Source: Accumulibacter sp. (GTDB taxonomy: Bacteria > Pseudomonadota > Gammaproteobacteria > Burkholderiales > Rhodocyclaceae). Taken from it: a DNA stretch of 6,059 bases. Position numbers and translations under genes: made by a program. The notes below the pieces were generated by a model. It worked only from the letters and a program-made list of their open reading frames with translations. It made no database searches and was not told the origin of the DNA. The DNA is taken from assembly GCA_031264825.1 (NCBI GenBank), contig JAISDL010000221.1, positions 1 through 6,059 on the forward strand, read 5' to 3'. This document shows positions 1 to 6,059 of the stretch, piece by piece. Numbering within the stretch: the stretch's first letter is position 1; every line of letters starts with the position of its first letter.

Positions 1-115
1 CCGAGCGAAACGCCCCCGGCGACTCGTCAGGAAAGTACCGTCGCGCCCGCTCCGGCGGAGGTCGCCGTTCCGGCGCCTGCGGTTTCTTCTCTTGCGCAAG
101 CGGATTTTTCTACCG
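1..115 (+). other. Pro/Ala/Thr/Ser-rich spacer at the visible N-terminus of the macroglobulin
   Basis: Codons 1-38 encode a low-complexity run rich in Pro, Ala, Val, Thr and Ser, with repeated APAP-like pairs, before ordinary folded sequence begins near codon 40. In YfhM proteins a similar unstructured stretch follows the lipidated cysteine and acts as a tether between the inner membrane and the first domain. That the same holds here is inference, because the lipobox is outside the window. Confidence 0.7.
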
Positions 116-3100
116 TCGACGGGGTTTATCGCGAGTTTGAAGGCTCGCCGGCGCTCGCGCTGTCGTTCAGCGAACCGCTGGACCCGAAGAAGGATTACGG
201 GAGTTTCGTCCAGGTGCTTGAAATGAAGCGTTTTCAGCACACTTCGGGCGACGATGAATCCTCGACGCGAAAGGAGGAGTCCGAAAAATCGACCTTGCGC
301 GGTCAATCGCTCTCGCTCGAAGACGGTACGCCGGTTTCCGGCGCGTGGGCGGTCGGCGAAAATCCGCGCATGCTCTTCTTTTCGAACATCAAGCCGAGAA
401 CGCGCTACCTCGTCCGCGTCCAGGCGGATCTGCCCGCAAAGGACGCGCGCAAACTCGGCGCGGAAGAGCGCTTTTCGATCCAGACACCGTCGGTCAATCC
501 GGCCTACTACTTCGCCAGTCGCGGCACGGTCTTGCCCGCGTCGCGGAACGGCGGTCTGCCGGTCGTGACGGTCAACGTTCCCGAAGTCGATATCCAGTTT
601 CTCAAGGTCAAGAGCGACCAGTTGCCGAATTTCTTCGACAGGGTGCTCGCTTCGCGCTCCGGAATCTACGAAGACGAAGGTTCGACGCGCATGAAGGGCG
701 TGGTCAACGTCTGGGATATGGCTTATTTCGAAGGCATGACGGAAAGCGTTTTTATCGGGCGTTTTCTGACCGATCAGAAAGTCGACCGGAGGAGCGTCAC
801 CTATATCCCGGTCGAGACCTTGCCCGCGCTGCGCAACCCCGGCGTCTATATCGCCATGATGTCGCGCCCCAATCAATTCCATACGGATTACCAGGTCACT
901 TATTTTTACGTCAGCGATCTGGGGCTTCACGTCCGGCAGCACGGCGATGCGAGCGCCGATGTTTTTGTCAGTTCGCTGACGACGGGCAAGGGGGTTTCCG
1001 GCGTCGAAGTCACGTGGAACGACAACGACGCCCGCGTGCTCGCGCTCGCGGAAACAGACGGCGACGGTCACGCTTCTTTCAAGGAGCGCCCGACCGACGC
1101 GCGCGTCGTCATTGCGAAAAAAGGTGAGCAGATTTCCCTGATCGCGCTCAGGGAACCGGCGCTCGACCTCGCCGAGTTCGACGTCGGCGGGATCGTTTCG
1201 GCGCCCGTGCGCCTTTTCGCCTGGAGCGGGCGCGACCTTTACCGCCCCGGCGAATCCTTCGACGTTTCGGTTCTCGCGCGCGGCGCGGACGGGCAGAAAG
1301 TCGAAACGCAGCCGATACAAGCCGTTCTGCGCCGCCCGGACGGCAAGATGCAATGGACGGAAACCTGGCGGCCCGACGAGGCTTTCACCGGGTACTACCG
1401 CCGGAAAATCGAATTGCCCATCGACGCGGCGACGGGTTTCTGGAACCTCGAACTGCGTACCGACCCGGCAGCGAAGCTCGCGTCCGCGGTCATGCGGATC
1501 GGCGTCGAGGAATTCCTGCCCGAGCGCATGACCCTCGACCTTGCGAGTGAAAAATCGCTGCTGGGCGCGAACGACACGTCGGATTTCTGGAATATCGGCG
1601 TCACGGGGCGCTACCTGTACGGCGCGCCGGCGGGCGGGAACCGTCTGCTCGGCGTCGTGAACGCCGAACGCGCCAAGAACCCGCTTGAGAAAAAACTCCC
1701 CGGCTTCATTTTTGGCGACGCCAACGAGGATTCCGAGCGCGTTTATACCGAACTCGACGAAACGAAGCTCGACAGTCAAGGCCGGACTTCGGTAGGCGTT
1801 ACGCTTTCCGACGTCGAAAAGCGTCTTTCGCCTTTCTCCATCCGCGCGACCATAAGCTTGCTCGAAAGCGGCGGGCGTCCCGTCGTGCGGAGCATCGAGC
1901 GCGTCTGGTGGCCCGCTCCGGTTCTGCTCGGTCTGCGCCCGCTGTTCGAAGGCGCTTACGCGCGCGAAGGCTCGAACGTCGAATTTGAAATCGCGCGCGC
2001 GGACACTTCGGGCAATCTCCACGCGGCGCAAGCCTTGCCGATTCGCCTGTTTAACGAAGACCGCCAGTATTATTGGCGCTTCGAGGACGGTCGCGGTTGG
2101 CATTCCGGGTTCACCGAGACCGACGAACTCGTGTTGACGACGCAGGTCGCCATCCCCGCCGGCGGGCGCGGAAAATTCTCCGTTCCGGTCAAGTACGGAC
2201 GTTACCGCGTCGAAGCGCTCGACCCGGAGACCGGTTTGATGACGCGCTACCGTTTTTACGCGGGCTGGAGCGCGCAGGAGAGCGAAACGCAGGGCATTCG
2301 CCCGGATCGCGTCGCGCTCAAGCTCGACAAGCCCGTTTATGCCGACGGAGAAACGGCGAAATTGACCGTCCGGCCGCCCCACGCGGGCGAAGCCTTGATC
2401 ACGCTCGAAGGCGGCGGACTGCTCTGGAAAAAGCGCCTGACGATCGGCGCCGACGGTACGGTCGTCGACGTTCCGTTGCGCGCCGAATGGAAACGCCACG
2501 ACCTTTATGTCACGGCGATGGTGCTGCGCCCCTCCGGCGCGCCGGCCAGGGCCGAGGACGGCAAGGTTGCCGCCGACGTGACGCCCGCGCGCGCGCTCGG
2601 CGTGATCCACCTGCCGCTCGACCGCAGCGCGCGCAAAATCGCGGTTGCGCTGGAAGCGCCGAAAAAAATGGAACCCGAGCTTCCGCTCAAGGTGAAGGTC
2701 AAGGCGCCCGGCGCGCGCGGTCAAAAAGCGCTGCTGACGCTCTCCGCCGTCGACGTGGGGATTCTCAACATCACGCGCTTCGCTTCGCCCGACCCCTTCG
2801 GTTTTTATTTCGGCAAGCTGCGCTACGCGGACGACCTCTACGACATCTACGGGCGGCTGATCGAAAAAACGGCGGGACTGAGAGGAAAGCTCAAATGGGG
2901 CGGTGACGCGGCGACTTTGAAGTCGTCGAAGGATATGCCGAAGAAAGTCCGCCTCGTCGACCTCTTCAGCGGGCCGGTTCAACTCGACGCGAACGGCGAG
3001 GCCGACGTCACGCTCAATGTTCCTGATTTCAACGGGACGCTGCGCCTGATGGCCGTCGTCGCGAGCGAGGACCATTTCGGGATGCAGGAAGCCGAGGTCG

Positions 3101-5031
3101 TGATCGCCGCGCCGCTCATCGTCGAATTGAATATGCCGCGCTTCCTTTCCGTCGGAGACTCGGCGCTCCTCGCGCTCGACGTGCAGAACCTTTCGGGGAC
3201 GACGCAGGCGATCGGCATCCGCGTCGCAAACGACGAAGGACTGAAGATTCGGGACGGCGCGCAAAAGCTGACGCTCAAAGATCAGGAGAAAAAAATCCTG
3301 CGGATTCCGCTCGAAGCCGGGAGCGCTCTCGGACTGACCGAAGTCAGGATCGACGTCGACAGCCCGCGGAAGAAATTCAGCCGGACCTTCCCGATACAGG
3401 TTCAGTCGCCGACGCCACGGCAGACGGTCGTCAAATCCTACATCGTCGAACCCGGAAACATGCTGACGATCTCCGACGCCACGCTGGGCGGTTTTACGCG
3501 GCACTCGGTTACCGCGACGCTGGCGGTCTCGAACAAGCCGCCGATCGATGTTCGCAGCGCCGTTCAGGGGTTGTTGACCTACCCCTACGGCTGCGCCGAG
3601 CAGACGACGAGCACGGCGTATCCGCACGTCTTCATCGACGAGGAGAACGCGCGTTACTACGGGTTGGCGGCGTTTTCGCTCGCCCAGCGCGCCGAAATGC
3701 TCAATAAGGCGATCGCGCGCCTTTCGGGTATGCAGGCGCCGAGCGGCGGCTTCAGCCTGTGGGGCAACGCTTCCGAGTATCAGTACTGGCTCACGGCCTA
3801 CATCGCGCATTTTCTCCTCGACGCGCGCGAGCAGGGTTTTTCCGTGCCGGAAAAAATGGAGAAGAACGCGGTCGATTTTCTGCTGAGGGGATTGCAGGAA
3901 GGCGCCGCCCGTCTCCCGCGCAATCCGGGCGCCATCCAGTGGAATTCGTCGGTCTGGCGCGATACGCGTTACGCGGGCCCGGGCATGTTCGGCGTGCTCT
4001 CCTACGGTGCTTACGTCTTGGCGAGACACGGCAAGGCGCCGCTTTCGACGCTGCGCCAGATCTACGAATCGAAGGGCGCGGCGTATTCGGGGCTGTCGCT
4101 CGTCCAGCTCGGGCTTGCGCTGCACCTGTCGGGAGACGAGGCGCGCGCGAAGGAAGCCGTCGAAGAAGGCGTCATAAAGACCCGGAACGACAATCGCTGG
4201 TGGGGCGATTACGGGAGCGACCTGCGCGACCGGGCGCTGAGCTATGTCCTCATGCAAAAGCACGACATGAAGCCCGCGGGGCGTGAAAATCTGGTCCTGC
4301 AAGTCGCGGCGGCCCTGCGTGACAAACGCTATCTGAGTACGCAGGAAAAGCTCGCGGTCTTCCTGCTCGGGCAGAGCTTCCGCGCATACGGCAAGGATGA
4401 ATGGAGCGCGCAGATCCTTCGCAAGGGAAAAGCGGAAACGCTGACCGCGCCCTACCTTTCGGTGCGCGCGGACGAGATCGCCGACGGTCTTCACCTTCGG
4501 AATATCCACGCCGACCGGCTTTTCGCGCAGCTCAATTATTCGGGCAACCCGGAAAAAATGCCGCCGGTGAAAAACGACGTTTTCGTCCTGAAGCGCGACT
4601 GGCGTCAGGCCGACGGTTCGCCGCTGCCCGCAAGGCCCTTGCGCGTCGGTGAAACGCTGCTCGTCAGGCTGCGCGTCGAGATGCGTTCGCACGTCGCCAA
4701 CGCGCTCGTCGTCGACCATATTCCCGCCGGTGTCGAAATCGAAAACGCCAACATCGTTCAGGGCGCGCGGAATTCGCTGGTGATCGAAGGCGTCGACGTC
4801 GCCGACGCGATGCGGAACAGCAACATCAAACACGTCGAATTCCGCGACGACCGTTTTGTCGCTTCGCTGAACGGCAGTGGAAGATTCTATCTTTTCTACC
4901 GTGTCCGCGTCGTGACGCCGGGGCAATTCGTCGTTCCCTCGACCTACGCCGAAGACATGTATCAGCCGGCAATTTACGGGCTGTCGGCGCCCGAAGGGAA
5001 TATCACGATCGTAGATAGCGCGCAAAAATGA
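1..5031 (+). CDS. yfhM: Thioester-containing bacterial alpha-2-macroglobulin (YfhM/ECAM type), 5' partial
   Basis: Periplasmic protease trap, normally an inner-membrane-anchored lipoprotein: a protease cuts the bait, the thioester is exposed and the attacker is covalently captured. The frame is open from base 1, so the start, signal peptide and lipobox lie upstream. 1676 codons are visible, against about 1650 residues for the whole E. coli protein. Counting base 1 as codon 1: Pro/Ala-rich spacer 1-38; first macroglobulin domain about 40-160 with a charged insert at 79-109; FASRG at 171-175; LDLAEF at 388-393; MG2-type RDLYRPGE at 411-418; bait-region domain about 767-985, including VDVGILNI at 917-924; A2M core about 983-1070, with FNG and ELNMPRF; thioester CAEQ at 1198-1201; helical thioester domain to about 1460; MG10-like end with KHVEFRDDRF at 1610-1619. 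The CxEQ motif separates it from the thioester-less YfaS (MagD) type. It is followed by pbpC, as in E. coli. Family assignment rests on remembered E. coli YfhM sequence and is near certain; domain edges are approximate. Confidence 0.96.
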   Translation, partial: PSETPPATRQESTVAPAPAEVAVPAPAVSSLAQADFSTVDGVYREFEGSPALALSFSEPLDPKKDYGSFVQVLEMKRFQHTSGDDESSTRKEESEKSTLRGQSLSLEDGTPVSGAWAVGENPRMLFFSNIKPRTRYLVRVQADLPAKDARKLGAEERFSIQTPSVNPAYYFASRGTVLPASRNGGLPVVTVNVPEVDIQFLKVKSDQLPNFFDRVLASRSGIYEDEGSTRMKGVVNVWDMAYFEGMTESVFIGRFLTDQKVDRRSVTYIPVETLPALRNPGVYIAMMSRPNQFHTDYQVTYFYVSDLGLHVRQHGDASADVFVSSLTTGKGVSGVEVTWNDNDARVLALAETDGDGHASFKERPTDARVVIAKKGEQISLIALREPALDLAEFDVGGIVSAPVRLFAWSGRDLYRPGESFDVSVLARGADGQKVETQPIQAVLRRPDGKMQWTETWRPDEAFTGYYRRKIELPIDAATGFWNLELRTDPAAKLASAVMRIGVEEFLPERMTLDLASEKSLLGANDTSDFWNIGVTGRYLYGAPAGGNRLLGVVNAERAKNPLEKKLPGFIFGDANEDSERVYTELDETKLDSQGRTSVGVTLSDVEKRLSPFSIRATISLLESGGRPVVRSIERVWWPAPVLLGLRPLFEGAYAREGSNVEFEIARADTSGNLHAAQALPIRLFNEDRQYYWRFEDGRGWHSGFTETDELVLTTQVAIPAGGRGKFSVPVKYGRYRVEALDPETGLMTRYRFYAGWSAQESETQGIRPDRVALKLDKPVYADGETAKLTVRPPHAGEALITLEGGGLLWKKRLTIGADGTVVDVPLRAEWKRHDLYVTAMVLRPSGAPARAEDGKVAADVTPARALGVIHLPLDRSARKIAVALEAPKKMEPELPLKVKVKAPGARGQKALLTLSAVDVGILNITRFASPDPFGFYFGKLRYADDLYDIYGRLIEKTAGLRGKLKWGGDAATLKSSKDMPKKVRLVDLFSGPVQLDANGEADVTLNVPDFNGTLRLMAVVASEDHFGMQEAEVVIAAPLIVELNMPRFLSVGDSALLALDVQNLSGTTQAIGIRVANDEGLKIRDGAQKLTLKDQEKKILRIPLEAGSALGLTEVRIDVDSPRKKFSRTFPIQVQSPTPRQTVVKSYIVEPGNMLTISDATLGGFTRHSVTATLAVSNKPPIDVRSAVQGLLTYPYGCAEQTTSTAYPHVFIDEENARYYGLAAFSLAQRAEMLNKAIARLSGMQAPSGGFSLWGNASEYQYWLTAYIAHFLLDAREQGFSVPEKMEKNAVDFLLRGLQEGAARLPRNPGAIQWNSSVWRDTRYAGPGMFGVLSYGAYVLARHGKAPLSTLRQIYESKGAAYSGLSLVQLGLALHLSGDEARAKEAVEEGVIKTRNDNRWWGDYGSDLRDRALSYVLMQKHDMKPAGRENLVLQVAAALRDKRYLSTQEKLAVFLLGQSFRAYGKDEWSAQILRKGKAETLTAPYLSVRADEIADGLHLRNIHADRLFAQLNYSGNPEKMPPVKNDVFVLKRDWRQADGSPLPARPLRVGETLLVRLRVEMRSHVANALVVDHIPAGVEIENANIVQGARNSLVIEGVDVADAMRNSNIKHVEFRDDRFVASLNGSGRFYLFYRVRVVTPGQFVVPSTYAEDMYQPAIYGLSAPEGNITIVDSAQK
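2863..2955 (+). other. Probable bait region of the macroglobulin
   Basis: Codons 955-985 lie between the conserved YDIYGRLIE block and the start of the A2M core domain, which is where the protease-cut bait lies in this family. The segment carries nine basic residues (K956, R961, K963, K965, K974, K977, K981, K982, R984) and Gly/Ser, and few bulky hydrophobic residues, as expected of an exposed, cleavable loop. Placement is by analogy with E. coli YfhM; actual cut sites are unknown. Confidence 0.6.
3592..3603 (+). other. Thioester motif CAEQ
   Basis: Codons 1198-1201 read Cys-Ala-Glu-Gln inside YPYGCAEQTTS. In thioester macroglobulins the Cys and Gln side chains form the internal thioester that captures the protease. 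E. coli YfhM has CLEQ at this place. The preceding Tyr-Pro-Tyr-Gly is also conserved. The motif is intact, so the protein is predicted to be a covalent trap. Confidence 0.95.
5028..5031 (+). promoter_or_regulatory. ATGA stop/start overlap joining yfhM and pbpC
   Basis: The yfhM stop TGA (5029-5031) shares two bases with an ATG (5028-5030) that opens the pbpC frame. Such overlaps commonly allow a terminating ribosome to restart on the next gene. No good Shine-Dalgarno sequence stands at the proper distance before this ATG; the upstream bases are AGATAGCGCGCAAAA. If this start is used, pbpC translation would therefore depend on coupling to yfhM. Confidence 0.7.
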
Positions 5032-6059
5032 GCGTGTGCGCCTCATCGGGCGCATCGGCAGTCGCAAGGATCCGGCGCGGGTTGAAGAATCTCTTCACCC
5101 GCCGCCGGGTCCGTGCGCTCGGCGCGTCCCTGGTCGGTGCGCTGGCGCTTTTGTTCGCGCTCGACCGGCTCTTTCCTCCGCCGATCCCCGGCCTCGAGGC
5201 CGCAAGCGCGACCTCGCGCGCGCAGATCGTCGTCGCGCGCGACGGAACGCCGCTTCGCGCCTTCCCAGACCTCGAACACATCTGGCGTCACCCCGTTCGG
5301 ATCGAAGACGTGTCGCCGCGCTACCTCGACGCCGTGATCGCCTACGAAGACCGGTGGTTCCACTATCACCCCGGCGTCAATCCGGTCTCGCTCGTTCGCG
5401 CCGCGTGGCAGTGGGTCGCGCACCGCCGCATCGTTTCCGGCGGGTCGACGCTGACGATGCAGGTCGCGCGGATGATCGAGCCGATCCCGCGCACGATCCC
5501 CGGAAAATTCCGCCAGATCCTCCGCGCCGTCCAGATCGAACTGCGTCTGCCCAAACGCGAAATCCTGCGGCTCTATCTGACGTACGCGCCGATGGGCGGC
5601 GTCCTGGAAGGCGTCGAAGCGGCGAGCCGCGCCTATCTGGGAAAACCGTCGGCGTCGCTCTCGCACGCCGAAGCCGCGCTGCTGGCGGTCCTGCCGCAGT
5701 CGCCGTCGCGCCTGCGCCCCGACCGTTACCCCGAACGCGCGCGCATCGCGCGCGACAAGGTGCTCGACCGTTTGGGGTCGGTCTGGGGAAGAGCGGTCGT
5801 CGATGACGCGCGGATCGAACCCGTCGTCGCGCTTTCCCTCCGCGACCCTCTACTCGCCGCGCTTTTCGCCGAGCGCATGCGTCGACGCTTCCCGCGTCGA
5901 ACGCGCATCGACACGACGATAGACGCCGAGATGCAAAGCCGCGCGGAACAGATTCTCGCCTCCAGGCTCTCGATTCTGCCGCCGCGCGTTTCGGCTGCCG
6001 TGCTCGTCGTCGACAACGCGACGTTCGAGACGCGCGTCTACATCGGCTCGGCCGATTTT
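5028..6059 (+). CDS. pbpC: Penicillin-binding protein 1C (bifunctional GT51 glycosyltransferase/transpeptidase), 3' partial
   Basis: Inner-membrane enzyme whose periplasmic part polymerises lipid II into glycan strands; the transpeptidase half lies mostly beyond the window. 344 codons are visible, of a family length near 770-800. Seen: basic N-terminal tail; one membrane segment at about residues 30-45; linker with VVARDGTPL at 68-76; GT51 motif I EDRWFHYHPG at 107-116, with E107 the expected catalytic glutamate; motif II GGSTLTMQVAR at 138-148; motif III region around K160-E171, with Gln163 where many GT51 enzymes have Glu; motif IV KREILRLYLT at 176-185; LPQSPSRLRPDRYPERA at 222-238, a PbpC-typical stretch; start of the transpeptidase part from about 292. 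The SxxK serine is not in the window. The chosen ATG overlaps the yfhM stop (ATGA). An in-frame TAG at 5016-5018 excludes earlier starts, but TTG at 5082 is a real alternative. Similarity to remembered E. coli PbpC is high throughout, so the identification is firm. Confidence 0.95.
   Translation, partial: MSVCASSGASAVARIRRGLKNLFTRRRVRALGASLVGALALLFALDRLFPPPIPGLEAASATSRAQIVVARDGTPLRAFPDLEHIWRHPVRIEDVSPRYLDAVIAYEDRWFHYHPGVNPVSLVRAAWQWVAHRRIVSGGSTLTMQVARMIEPIPRTIPGKFRQILRAVQIELRLPKREILRLYLTYAPMGGVLEGVEAASRAYLGKPSASLSHAEAALLAVLPQSPSRLRPDRYPERARIARDKVLDRLGSVWGRAVVDDARIEPVVALSLRDPLLAALFAERMRRRFPRRTRIDTTIDAEMQSRAEQILASRLSILPPRVSAAVLVVDNATFETRVYIGSADF
5066..5084 (+). promoter_or_regulatory. Possible alternative pbpC ribosome binding site and TTG start
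   Basis: AAGGA at 5066-5070 precedes an in-frame TTG at 5082-5084 by 11 bases. Starting here would remove 18 residues and leave a tail of about 11 mostly basic residues (KNLFTRRRVR) before the membrane segment, close to the short tail of E. coli PbpC. It competes with the ATG at 5028; sequence alone does not decide. Confidence 0.35.
5115..5162 (+). other. PbpC transmembrane segment
   Basis: Codons 30-45 of pbpC (ALGASLVGALALLFAL) are uniformly hydrophobic, preceded by RRRVR and followed by DRLFPPP. The positive charges before it place the N-terminus in the cytoplasm and the enzyme domains in the periplasm, as usual for class A penicillin-binding proteins. Confidence 0.9.
5346..5582 (+). other. 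GT51 glycosyltransferase catalytic motifs I-IV of PbpC
   Basis: Motif I (EDRWFHYHPG) is at 5346-5375, motif II (GGSTLTMQVAR) at 5439-5471, the motif III region from K160 (5505) to E171 (5540), and motif IV (KREILRLYLT) at 5553-5582. Motif I holds the expected catalytic Glu107. Motif III shows GKFRQ where PBP1b-type enzymes have RKxxE. Motif IV ends in Thr instead of the frequent Asn, a variation I also associate with other PbpC proteins. Confidence 0.88.

Noticed and set aside
214..216. GTG at 214 as the start of the macroglobulin gene
   Set aside because: The frame stays open back to base 1, and codons 40-71 already match the family's first domain (for example ALALSFSEPLDP). It is an internal valine.
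271..297. Near-perfect Shine-Dalgarno AAGGAGGAG at 271-279 with an in-frame TTG at 295
   Set aside because: Spacing of 15 bases is too long, and a start there would cut through the first domain. It arises from Lys-Glu-Glu codons in the charged insert.
2581..2640. GCGCGC-rich runs as a repeat or structural element
   Set aside because: Such runs occur all over the window and follow from Ala-Arg codons in GC-rich coding sequence; no regular spacing or hairpin stands out.
2073..2906. Plus-strand 277-codon frame inside the macroglobulin gene, and similar frames at 345-1127, 3759-4286 and 5036-5806
   Set aside because: Extremely Arg-rich, no family resemblance, and all lie within genes with strong homology in another frame.
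5580..5582. Thr instead of Asn at the end of GT51 motif IV (YLT)
   Set aside because: Other PbpC-type proteins commonly have LYLT at this place, so I do not treat it as a defect.
5043..5666. Long minus-strand open frame opposite pbpC
   Set aside because: Arg-rich composition and complete overlap with recognisable GT51 motifs on the plus strand; long antisense frames are common in GC-rich DNA.
5028..6059. Truncated or pseudogenised pbpC
   Set aside because: The reading frame is intact to the last base; the missing transpeptidase half is explained by the window edge.

Overview
The window is a GC-rich, fully coding stretch from a Gram-negative bacterium. It holds two same-strand genes, both cut by the window edges. 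The first (1-5031, 5' end missing) encodes a large periplasmic alpha-2-macroglobulin of the thioester-containing YfhM (ECAM) type. The second (5028-6059, 3' end missing) encodes the start of PbpC, penicillin-binding protein 1C, an inner-membrane peptidoglycan glycosyltransferase/transpeptidase. The order yfhM-pbpC is a conserved envelope-defence pair also found in Escherichia coli.

The organism is most likely a pseudomonad-type proteobacterium in the broad sense (Pseudomonadota). The reasons are the gene pair itself, the periplasmic architecture, and strong use of GCG, CGC, GAC and CTC codons. I lean towards Betaproteobacteria, but nothing here fixes the class.

Layout: bases 1-115 encode a Pro/Ala/Thr/Ser-rich spacer, probably just after a lipoprotein signal that lies upstream of the window. 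Bases 120-2860 encode the string of macroglobulin-like domains. Bases 2863-2955 encode a basic segment that I infer to be the protease bait. The thioester motif CAEQ is at 3592-3603, followed by the helical thioester domain and the closing MG10-like domain. The genes overlap by ATGA at 5028-5031. PbpC then shows a short basic tail, one membrane segment, the glycosyltransferase (GT51) domain, and the first residues of the transpeptidase part.

The inferred joint role is protection of the cell wall and its repair. When the outer membrane is breached, the macroglobulin traps incoming proteases while PbpC polymerises peptidoglycan at the damage. The tight overlap suggests the two proteins are made together.

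There is no non-coding stretch of 300 bases, no RNA gene, mobile element, CRISPR array or terminator that I can support. I do not see an undescribed system. The points worth checking are the apparent Gln in place of the second conserved GT51 glutamate in PbpC, the uncertain PbpC start, a charged insertion in the first macroglobulin domain, and the lysine-rich bait.
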